The notes beneath the pieces were generated by a model, which saw only the letters and a list, made by a program, of their open reading frames with translations, searched no databases and was not told the DNA's origin. Source: an uncultured Planctomycetaceae bacterium (GTDB lineage Bacteria > Planctomycetota > Planctomycetia > Pirellulales > Pirellulaceae). Taken from it: a stretch of 5,921 nucleotides of DNA. Shown piece by piece: positions 1 through 5,869 of this stretch (the first letter of the stretch is position 1; each line of letters begins with the position of its first letter). The position numbers and the translations under genes are program-made. The DNA is taken from assembly GCA_937904535.1 (NCBI GenBank), contig CALELC010000680.1:1-5921 (forward strand), given 5' to 3'.

Positions 1-95
1 AATAGGTAACCTCTGGGTTCAGCTTACCAGAGACCCGAATTTCCTACCTACTTTCGTGACGCTCACACCCAGATACCCGTCAGGGCAAGAAACGG

Positions 96-124
96 CTGAC
101 GAGTTACGCGTTCCCGCGTACAAT
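96..124 (+). promoter_or_regulatory. Putative sigma-70-type promoter of the cytochrome/DUF1501 operon
   Basis: A -10-like TACAAT (119-124, five of six consensus bases) lies 17 bp downstream of a -35-like CTGACG (96-101, four of six). This would start transcription near 131, giving a leader of about 70 nt before the ATG at 202. It also argues against the in-frame TTG at 133 as the start, since that would sit almost at the transcript's 5' end. The call rests on motif matching only, and planctomycete promoters are poorly characterised, so confidence is modest. Confidence 0.35.
105..120. repeat. Perfect inverted repeat in the promoter spacer, operator candidate
   Basis: TACGCG (105-110) and CGCGTA (115-120) are perfect reverse complements separated by TTCC (111-114). 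The element fills most of the spacer of the putative promoter and its last two bases overlap the -10 hexamer. That is where a dimeric repressor would block RNA polymerase, or where a MerR-like activator could distort the spacer. As RNA it would lie upstream of the predicted start site, so a DNA-level operator is more likely than a leader hairpin. No regulator is visible in the window. Confidence 0.35.
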
Positions 125-201
125 CGAGCCGCTTGAGCATCCGTGGATGCCATCGACGTCGTCCCACCTGTTTCATCCCGCCTCTGTCCCTTGAGCTACG
201 T

Positions 202-2982
202 ATGAAATTGTTGCAACTGGCATCCTTTCTGGCTGTCCTTGCACTGATCGTCTCTCCGTCACAGGCGAATGATTCAACGGCACCCGCGATCGATCCGGAA
301 GTCGCTGACTTCTTCGAGCGTGAGGTGCGACCGGTGCTGATGGTAAGCTGCATCGAGTGCCACGGTGCTGAGACGCAGGAAGCCGAACTTCGTTTTGATT
401 CGCTCGAACATCTACTGGCAGGCAACTCCAACGGCCCTGCCCTGGTCCCCGGTGACGCTGACGCCAGCGCTCTGATCCGCGCGATTCGTTACGACGGCGA
501 CGTGCAGATGCCGCCGGATGCTAAACTGCCGGAAAAAGCCATCGCGGCGCTAACGCGGTGGGTGGAACTCGGTGCACCTTGGCCAGCCACGGCGGCTCCC
601 CTTTCCAAAGACGCCACGGCGCAATCGCACTGGGCCTTTCAAAGCATCGCTGACCCCGAAGTGCCCGCGGTCCAGGATTCGAGTTGGGCGGCCACTCCGA
701 TCGACCGCTTTATCCTCGCGTCGCTTGAAGCCACGGGGCTGCGGCCCAATCAGCCGGCTGATCGCCGCGTCCTGATCCGGCGATTGACGCTCGATCTGAC
801 CGGATTGCCGCCTGACCCTCAAGAGGTGGAGCAGTTTGTCGCGGACACTTCGCCCGACGCGGTGGTGCGTCTAGTGGATCGGCTACTGGAGTCGCCTGGG
901 TTCGGCGAGCGCTGGGGGCGGTACTGGTTAGACATTGCCCGCTATGCCGACACCAAAGGTTATGTGTTCGAGGAAGATCGCAACTATAAGTATGCCTATG
1001 TGTTTCGGGATTGGGTTATCCGGTCGCTTAATGAAGACTTGCCTTATGACCGGTTTCTAACCTATCAACTCGCCGCTGATCAACTCTTGGAAGGCGATGA
1101 GCGAGCGCCGCTGGCAGCCATGGGGTTCTTAACGGTCGGCCGCCGCTTTTTGAACAACATTCATGACATCACCGATGATCGCATCGATGTGGTCACACGG
1201 GGAATGATGGGCCTGACCGTTGCTTGCGCCCGTTGTCACGACCACAAATACGATCCGATTCCGACAGCGGATTACTACTCGCTTTATGGCGTGTTTGTGG
1301 CCTCCCAGGAGACCACCTTGCCACTCGAGGACCTCGCTGGAGCCTATCAGCAGGAGTTGCAACAGCGAGAACAGGCCGTCGCAGACTTTCTGGCGAGAAA
1401 GCAGCGAGACATTCAAGATCAGGTGATCGAGCGACTCGGTGCGTCTTTGGCCTCAGCCTTTGAAGGTCGCTATGCGGCTCGGGATCCGGAGTACTGGAAA
1501 CAAGAGGGGCAACGCGAACGATCGCGTCGCCAGGGTGAACGCTGGACCAAATTCTTAGAAGATAAGCTCCGCGGCGATCATCCGATTTTCGCTCCGTGGC
1601 ACCGCTTGGCGGAGTTGCCCGCCGAAGGTTTCCAGACCTCGGCCGCTGCACTGGCGCAACAGTTTGCGGCGGGCGAGTATGAGACGCCTCTAAATCCGCT
1701 GGTTGCCGAGCTGTTCCAGGATTTTGAGCCTCAGAATTTTGATCAGGTGATCGATCGTTATGCTCAGTTGTTCGCTCGTGTCCACCGCAGTTGGGATACG
1801 GCGAAAACGGCCGCAGCAGAACAAGGCCAACCCGCGCCGACAGCGCTCGAGGATGCCGCGGCTGAACAACTTCGTCAATTGATACACGATCCTCAGTCGC
1901 CCGCCGTTGTCGCTGCCGATCAAGTCGAACGCTTTCTGCGCGGCGATGATCGAGATGAACTCAATAGATTGCGCGAGCGGGTGACGCAGTGGGCCGCGTC
2001 GGATAACGCCCCTCGCCAGGCGATGGTGATGACCGATCGAGAAGGCCCACAAGGCGATCCGCGGATCCTCAAACGTGGCAATCCGGGAACTCCTGGCGAC
2101 GCCGTGCCGCGTCAATTCCTGCGACAGCTTGCGGGTGAGAACCGTCAACCATTCCAGCACGGCAGCGGGCGGTTGGAATTAGCCCAGGCGATCGTCGACC
2201 CCAACAATCCGCTCACGGCCCGCGTCTGGGTGAACCGCGTCTGGGAACATTTGATCGGTCAAGGATTGGTAGAGACGTCGAGCGATTTTGGCTTGCGCAG
2301 TGATCCGCCGTCGCATCCGGAATTGCTGGACTACCTGGCTCGTCAGTTGATGCAGGAGGGTTGGTCGACCAAGCGACTGGTGCGGCAAATCGTGCTTTCA
2401 TCGGTCTACCAACAGGGAAGCGATTACCGCGAAGACGCGGCATTGGTCGATCCTGAAAATCGTTTGGTTTGGCGGATGAATCGCCGCCGGCTTGACTTTG
2501 AAGGCCTGCGGGACAGCCTGCTGGCGGTTTCGGCAACGCTGGATCACAAGGTTCTCGGCAAGTCGATCGACATCACGCAGACGCCCTTTCTTCCGCGGCG
2601 TACGGTGTACAGCCACATCGACCGCCAGAATCTGCCAGGGATTTTCCGGACCTTTGACGTTGCCTCACCTGATGCGCACACGCCGCGCCGCTACCTGACC
2701 ACGGTCCCGCAGCAGGCGCTGTATTTGATGAACCATCCCTTCGCGGTCGAGCAGGCACAGCGCCTCGTCGCTCGTGAGGAATTGCAGCACATCTCGGATC
2801 CCACTGAACGGATTGCGTGGCTCTATCAAACTCTGTTTGCACGCTCGCCAAACGCCGATGAAACGGACACGGGACAGCGGTTTATCGAGCAAGCAACCAC
2901 TTCTGATGCCGACAAGCTGGACCCTTGGGCACGGTACGCCCAAGTGTTGTTGATGTCCAACGAGTTCACGTTTGTCGATTAG
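202..2982 (+). CDS. Secreted di-haem PSCyt1-DUF1549-DUF1553 protein
   Basis: A 926-residue exported planctomycete cytochrome-type protein of unknown biochemical role. Residues 1-22 are a Sec signal peptide (basic start, hydrophobic core 6-17, likely cleavage after Ser-Gln-Ala22). Residues about 35-125 are a PSCyt1 cytochrome c domain: Cys50-Ile-Glu-Cys53-His54 binds haem, and Met103 in Gln-Met-Pro-Pro is the likely distal ligand. Residues about 165-370 are DUF1549, with the family motif around Trp242-Leu-Asp-Ile-Ala-Arg-Tyr-Ala-Asp250 and a second CxxCH at Cys342-Ala-Arg-Cys345-His346. A charged, Gln-rich, partly helical linker covers about 385-600. DUF1553 covers about 650-900, beginning Gly-Ser-Gly-Arg-Leu-Glu-Leu-Ala. 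I chose ATG 202 because it begins directly with the signal peptide; an in-frame TTG at 133 would add 23 Arg- and Cys-containing residues before it. There is no clear Shine-Dalgarno. The gene is intact, followed 43 bp later by its usual DUF1501 partner. Domain identity is secure; function is not. Confidence 0.95.
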   Translation: MKLLQLASFLAVLALIVSPSQANDSTAPAIDPEVADFFEREVRPVLMVSCIECHGAETQEAELRFDSLEHLLAGNSNGPALVPGDADASALIRAIRYDGDVQMPPDAKLPEKAIAALTRWVELGAPWPATAAPLSKDATAQSHWAFQSIADPEVPAVQDSSWAATPIDRFILASLEATGLRPNQPADRRVLIRRLTLDLTGLPPDPQEVEQFVADTSPDAVVRLVDRLLESPGFGERWGRYWLDIARYADTKGYVFEEDRNYKYAYVFRDWVIRSLNEDLPYDRFLTYQLAADQLLEGDERAPLAAMGFLTVGRRFLNNIHDITDDRIDVVTRGMMGLTVACARCHDHKYDPIPTADYYSLYGVFVASQETTLPLEDLAGAYQQELQQREQAVADFLARKQRDIQDQVIERLGASLASAFEGRYAARDPEYWKQEGQRERSRRQGERWTKFLEDKLRGDHPIFAPWHRLAELPAEGFQTSAAALAQQFAAGEYETPLNPLVAELFQDFEPQNFDQVIDRYAQLFARVHRSWDTAKTAAAEQGQPAPTALEDAAAEQLRQLIHDPQSPAVVAADQVERFLRGDDRDELNRLRERVTQWAASDNAPRQAMVMTDREGPQGDPRILKRGNPGTPGDAVPRQFLRQLAGENRQPFQHGSGRLELAQAIVDPNNPLTARVWVNRVWEHLIGQGLVETSSDFGLRSDPPSHPELLDYLARQLMQEGWSTKRLVRQIVLSSVYQQGSDYREDAALVDPENRLVWRMNRRRLDFEGLRDSLLAVSATLDHKVLGKSIDITQTPFLPRRTVYSHIDRQNLPGIFRTFDVASPDAHTPRRYLTTVPQQALYLMNHPFAVEQAQRLVAREELQHISDPTERIAWLYQTLFARSPNADETDTGQRFIEQATTSDADKLDPWARYAQVLLMSNEFTFVD

Positions 2983-3025
2983 TCCCCACGCACACCGCTT
3001 CGCAGAGCACCGGAGAACCTGAAAC

Positions 3026-4471
3026 ATGTCGATTTATTCCCACCGCCCTGAAGCGTTGGTCACACGCCGAGAATTGCTGACCCGCACCGGGATGGGGCTA
3101 GGTGCCCTGGCGCTGACCCAGATGCTGGGCGAGACCGGCGGGCTGATGCCAGTAGCGCAGGCGGCGCCGTCGATCACGCCGCTGGCCCCGCGCCAGCCGC
3201 ACTTTCCCGGCACGGCCAAACACGTCATCCACATCTTTCTTAACGGTGGCTGCTCCCATATCGATACCTTCGACCCGAAGCCGGCGCTCGACAAGTATGC
3301 GGGGCGTGAGATTCCCAATACGTTAAGAACCGAGCGGAAGACCGGAGCCGCCCTGCCCTCACCTTTTAAGTTTAAGAACTATGGTGAAAGCGGCATCGAG
3401 GTCAGTGAGATCTTCGCGAATGTCGGTGAGGTGATCGATGAGTTCACCGTGCTGCGGTCGCTGCATGCGAATGTTCCCAATCATGAGCCGTCGCTGTTGT
3501 TGATGAATTGCGGCGACGCGCGTTTGGTCCGTCCGAGTTTGGGATCCTGGACGACCTACGGTTTGGGAACGGAGAACCAAAATCTGCCTGCATTCATCGC
3601 AATGTGCCCGGGCGGATATCCGATTCAAGAATCACAGAACTGGCAGTCAGGATTCTTGCCAGGTGTGTACCAAGGGACTTATATCGATTCGCAGCATACC
3701 GATATTGAGAAGTTGGTCGCCAACGTCCGCAATCACTACGTCAGCGATACGGAGCAACGTCGCCAACTTGATCTGTTGCAGCAACTCAATCGCCAGCATC
3801 TCGACCAGCGGAAGGTCGATCCGCAACTTGAGGCGCGAGTCCACTCGTTCGAGTTAGCTTACCGGATGCAGCAGGAAGCGGCTGAAGCGTTTGACGTGAG
3901 CCGCGAGCCGCAGCATGTGCTGGACGCCTATGGTGAAGGCCATCCGGCTCGTCAGATTCTGATCGCTCGTCGGCTGGTGGAACGCGGCGTCCGCTATGTG
4001 CAGTTGTGGCACGGAGCCGGGCAGCCGTGGGATAACCACGATGACTTGGAAGTCAACCATCGCCGCTTAGCGGGACAGATCGACCGGGCGATCGCGGCGC
4101 TGATCCGCGATTTGAAGAGTAGCGGCTTGCTCGAAGAAACGTTGGTGATGATCGCCGGTGAGTTCGGTCGCACGCCGACCGTGGAACTGGCCGCTAATAA
4201 CAATGCTGGCAAGGTCAACGGCCGCGACCACAACCACTACGGCTTCACGATGCTGCTGGCCGGCGGAGGCGTGAAGAAGGGGTTTGTGTACGGTGCGACC
4301 GACGAGTTCGGGTTCCAAGCGGTGGAGAACAAAGTGCACATCCATGATTTGCACGCCACCATTTTGCATCTGCTAGGGTTCGATCACGAGCGATTCACCT
4401 ACCGCTATGCCGGGCGCGACTTCCGGCTGACCGACGTGCATGGCAACGTGGTCAAAGACATCATTGCCTAG
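3026..4471 (+). CDS. Tat-exported DUF1501 protein, alkaline phosphatase/sulfatase-like fold
   Basis: A 481-residue DUF1501 protein, a family related to the metal-dependent alkaline phosphatase/sulfatase superfamily; its substrate is unknown. The N-terminus has a twin-arginine signal: Thr13-Arg-Arg-Glu-Leu-Leu18, a hydrophobic stretch (about 21-34) and an Ala-Gln-Ala46 cleavage site. Candidate metal or active-site residues lie in four family motifs: Asn73-Gly-Gly-Cys-Ser-His-Ile-Asp80-Thr-Phe-Asp83; Asn-His-Glu-Pro-Ser around 151-155; Trp335-Asp-Asn-His338-Asp-Asp; and Glu379-Phe-Gly-Arg-Thr-Pro384 followed by Gly399-Arg-Asp-His402-Asn-His404. The conserved C-terminal run (Asp-Leu-His-Ala-Thr, Leu-Thr-Asp-Val) is complete. 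GGAG at 3012-3015, ten bases before the ATG, is a usable ribosome site. The 43-bp gap with no terminator indicates co-transcription with the cytochrome gene. Tat export suggests the protein folds, perhaps with metal, before leaving the cytoplasm. Family assignment is firm; enzymatic activity is inferred from fold relatives only. Confidence 0.95.
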   Translation: MSIYSHRPEALVTRRELLTRTGMGLGALALTQMLGETGGLMPVAQAAPSITPLAPRQPHFPGTAKHVIHIFLNGGCSHIDTFDPKPALDKYAGREIPNTLRTERKTGAALPSPFKFKNYGESGIEVSEIFANVGEVIDEFTVLRSLHANVPNHEPSLLLMNCGDARLVRPSLGSWTTYGLGTENQNLPAFIAMCPGGYPIQESQNWQSGFLPGVYQGTYIDSQHTDIEKLVANVRNHYVSDTEQRRQLDLLQQLNRQHLDQRKVDPQLEARVHSFELAYRMQQEAAEAFDVSREPQHVLDAYGEGHPARQILIARRLVERGVRYVQLWHGAGQPWDNHDDLEVNHRRLAGQIDRAIAALIRDLKSSGLLEETLVMIAGEFGRTPTVELAANNNAGKVNGRDHNHYGFTMLLAGGGVKKGFVYGATDEFGFQAVENKVHIHDLHATILHLLGFDHERFTYRYAGRDFRLTDVHGNVVKDIIA

Positions 4472-4478
4472 GTCGTGG

Positions 4479-4522
4479 CTCCCCGCGGCTGCAGCTAGCC
4501 GACACTCAAGCAGCCGCGGGAG
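4479..4522. terminator. Hairpin between convergent units, likely bidirectional terminator
   Basis: CCCGCGGCTG (4482-4491) and CAGCCGCGGG (4511-4520) are perfect 10-base inverted arms around a 19-base loop. Two further pairs (CT at 4479-4480 with AG at 4521-4522) form if one cytosine at 4481 is bulged. The hairpin begins 8 bases after the DUF1501 stop codon and lies 25 bases past the 3' end of the opposite-strand tRNA, so it could end both transcripts. Neither side has a U-run, so it is not a textbook intrinsic terminator; it may instead protect RNA 3' ends or act with Rho. Confidence 0.55.
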
Positions 4523-4546
4523 ACTCTTAACTGAGCTTCCCAGCAA

Positions 4547-4619
4547 TACCCGCGGCAGGTCTCGAACCTGCGACCTACGGTTTAGGAAACCGTCGCTCTA
4601 TCCCCTGAGCTACGCGGGC
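4547..4619 (-). tRNA. tRNA-Arg (anticodon CCU)
   Basis: A full 73-nt cloverleaf reads on the minus strand. The acceptor stem is GCCCGCG with CGCGGGT, whose first pair is a G-U wobble, and the discriminator is A. The D-arm is GCTC/GAGC with an 8-base loop. The anticodon stem is ACGGT/ACCGT around loop TTCCTAA, placing anticodon CCT at plus-strand 4584-4586. The variable loop is AGGTC, and the T-arm is GCAGG/CCTGC around TTCGAGA. All stems are fully paired. CCA is not encoded (TTG follows the discriminator), so it must be added by a nucleotidyltransferase. The tRNA decodes AGG, a codon absent from the three main genes here. I saw no convincing promoter in the 100 bases upstream (4620-4720). Confidence 0.97.
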
Positions 4620-4720
4620 GGCGAGACGGGCTGGCTGAAAACCAACAGGGGGCCGTGATCAGCCCGCAGCGCACTGCGTGACACTGTCGCCCATTCGAAG
4701 CCGGTCGTCAACGGTCGGTC

Positions 4721-4751
4721 AGGGAGCAAACCGGCTGATTTTCCGCTCCCT
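4721..4751 (-). terminator. Weak terminator-like inverted repeat downstream of the transporter
   Basis: AGGGAGC (4721-4727) and GCTCCCT (4745-4751) pair perfectly over 7 bases with a 17-base loop. It lies about 77 bases past the transporter stop on the minus strand. No T-rich tract follows, and the long loop lowers the stability. It could end the transporter transcript before the tRNA, but the support is only the repeat itself. Confidence 0.25.
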
Positions 4752-4810
4752 CGCCCCCATCGCCACTCCACAGGTTGGTCACGCTTCGGGCGCGCATGCC
4801 AGGTGCTCCG

Positions 4811-4824
4811 TCGGCAACTGCCGA
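4811..4824 (-). terminator. Compact hairpin just after the transporter stop
   Basis: TCGGCA (4811-4816) and TGCCGA (4819-4824) are perfect arms separated by two bases, in practice a 5-bp stem with a 4-base loop. It begins 4 bases after the TAA stop of the minus-strand transporter gene. The position suits a 3' end or stability element; the lack of a following T-run argues against a classical intrinsic terminator. Confidence 0.3.
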
Positions 4825-4828
4825 GCTC

Positions 4829-5797
4829 TTAGGTCGCGGGCGGTTCAGGGGCGGCCAGCGGCTGACGGGACCAGATCTGAGCCAGTACGGTGCCGGTAAA
4901 CATGCAGCCAAACGTGTAGGCGGCTGTGGGAATCGCGGCGGCTGGCTGATTGGGAAACAGTGTCAACACCAACCCGGTGCCCAGCCCCGCATTTTGCATC
5001 CCGACCTCGAGCGTCAGTGCCCGCCGCATCGCCACCGGCAATCGCATCGCCGAGCCGCCCAGCCAACCCGCCGCGTAGCCGAGCAGGTTGATCAGCAGCA
5101 GCGCCAGCAGCATCACCGGCGTCGCGCTGCCGAGCTTATCGCGATTGAGTCCGACCACCACTGCGATGATCCAGAGGATCGTGCCATTGGCGATCCACGG
5201 GCCGACACATGTCATCAGACTTGCAAACCGCGGAAGGAAGTTGCACAGCAGGTAGCCGATCAGCACCGGCCCGACCACGGAGAATACCAATTCGCGAAAG
5301 ACTTGTAGCTTGTCGAGCGACTGAGAGGCTCCCCCGGAAATGCCGAGCGCTCCGGCGAGCACCAATGGGACGACGAGCGGTGAAAATAAATTGGCCGAGG
5401 TGGTCAAACTCACTGAGTAGCTGACGTTGCCGCGGGCGGTGAGCGTCAGCACGTTCGAAGCCATGGCTCCGGGCACGCAGCCAACCATGATCACACCGAT
5501 CAGCAAGTCGGGCTGCAGTCGTAAGGCATGGCCGACGCTCCAAGCCAACAGCGGCATCGCCGAGTACTGCACCGCGGTCCCGCCGAGGACTGCCGGCCAC
5601 ATTCGCGCCACCTGCCGGATTTCGTCGCCGGGCAACAAGCAACCGATCGCAAACATCGCCACGGCAATCATCGGCATCAGCAATCCCGATGTCTTTGTCA
5701 GTACAAAGGGGTCAGCTTCAGGAACGCCCATTTGCGGCCAGTAGAAGGCCAGCAGCGAGAGCAGAATCAGCCAGAGGAGCAGGTAGCGTTGCAGCAT
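4829..5797 (-). CDS. Bile acid:sodium symporter (BASS) family transporter
   Basis: A 322-residue polytopic inner-membrane protein of the BASS family (TC 2.A.28), normal in length, predicted to import an organic anion with sodium. About nine or ten hydrophobic segments are visible (roughly 4-21, 38-55, 67-87, 97-118, 127-151, 169-187, 200-217, 226-250, 261-280, 288-308). The sodium-site residues known from the crystallised bacterial homologue ASBT_NM are all present: Gln77, Ser114-Asn115, Ser128 and Thr132 at the same numbering, and Glu264 and Gln268 (Glu260 and Gln264 there) in Glu-Val-Gly-Met-Gln-Asn. The Pro-Gly-Ala-Met-Ala-Ser-Asn stretch (109-115) is the unwound crossover of the fourth segment. 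ATG 5797 gives a clean start at the first membrane segment, with no obvious Shine-Dalgarno. The substrate cannot be read from the sequence; bacterial relatives carry bile acids, pantoate and other organic anions. The gene converges on the DUF1501 gene and seems unrelated to it. Confidence 0.93.
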   Translation of the reverse strand: MLQRYLLLWLILLSLLAFYWPQMGVPEADPFVLTKTSGLLMPMIAVAMFAIGCLLPGDEIRQVARMWPAVLGGTAVQYSAMPLLAWSVGHALRLQPDLLIGVIMVGCVPGAMASNVLTLTARGNVSYSVSLTTSANLFSPLVVPLVLAGALGISGGASQSLDKLQVFRELVFSVVGPVLIGYLLCNFLPRFASLMTCVGPWIANGTILWIIAVVVGLNRDKLGSATPVMLLALLLINLLGYAAGWLGGSAMRLPVAMRRALTLEVGMQNAGLGTGLVLTLFPNQPAAAIPTAAYTFGCMFTGTVLAQIWSRQPLAAPEPPAT

Positions 5798-5826
5798 GTT
5801 GGGCGAGGTTGCCGGGCCGGGAATTG

Positions 5827-5839
5827 GCGGGAAACCCGC
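5827..5839. repeat. Small hairpin in the transporter leader
   Basis: GCGGG (5827-5831) and CCCGC (5835-5839) are perfect 5-base arms around a 3-base loop. The hairpin lies 30 bases upstream of the transporter start and, if the promoter at 5842-5869 is right, at the very 5' end of the mRNA, where it could stabilise the transcript. It is short enough to be chance in GC-rich DNA. Confidence 0.25.
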
Positions 5840-5841
5840 TA

Positions 5842-5869
5842 GTTATACTGCTTCCGCCCAATGGGTGAA
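5842..5869 (-). promoter_or_regulatory. Putative promoter for the transporter gene
   Basis: On the minus strand TATAAC (5842-5847, five of six -10 bases) follows TTCACC (5864-5869, four of six -35 bases) with a 16-bp spacer. Transcription would start near 5835, leaving a leader of just under 40 nt. The plus strand of the same site reads TATACT (5844-5849), an equally good -10 in the opposite direction but with no clear -35. If the minus-strand frame ending at 5843 is a real gene, this promoter would overlap its stop codon. Confidence 0.3.

Larger units (their letters stand above)
4620..4828. other. Non-coding stretch between the tRNA and the transporter gene
   Basis: I see no credible gene in these 209 bases: the short open frames have no start signal or recognisable protein. 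It contains three small inverted repeats: CGCAG/CTGCG (4665-4678, 4-base loop), AGGGAGC/GCTCCCT (4721-4751, 17-base loop) and TCGGCA/TGCCGA (4811-4824). The last two are candidate 3' structures for the transporter transcript. The stretch must also hold the tRNA promoter, which I could not identify. Confidence 0.6.

Noticed and set aside
2..136. Plus-strand frame open from the left edge for 44 codons to a TGA at 134-136, possible tail of an upstream gene
   Set aside because: The translation shows no recognisable motif, its third-position GC content is unremarkable (about 55%), and it would run through the putative promoter and palindrome. A chance open frame is more likely, though the edge leaves it unproven.
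63..431. Minus-strand open frame of 122 codons opposite the start of the cytochrome gene
   Set aside because: It overlaps the signal peptide and haem motif of a clearly real gene and has no recognisable domain; it reflects GC-rich complementary strand bias.
1193..2160. Long antisense frames (about 150 codons each) opposite the cytochrome gene
   Set aside because: They lie wholly within a confident coding region and have no start signals or family features; they are shadows.
3242..3274. Cys76 next to the first metal-ligand motif of DUF1501 as a possible formylglycine-type nucleophile as in sulfatases
   Set aside because: The context Gly-Gly-Cys-Ser-His lacks the sulfatase Cys-x-Pro-x-Arg modification motif, and I believe this position varies within DUF1501.
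4547..4619. tRNA as an integration site for a mobile element
   Set aside because: I found no repeated copy of the tRNA 3' end beyond the short CCGCGG core, no integrase and no phage-like gene nearby.
4775..5308. Plus-strand frame of 177 codons opposite the transporter gene
   Set aside because: Its translation is dominated by Arg, Gln and His with no domain, typical of the reverse of a hydrophobic membrane protein gene, and the minus strand encodes an intact transporter with conserved sodium sites.
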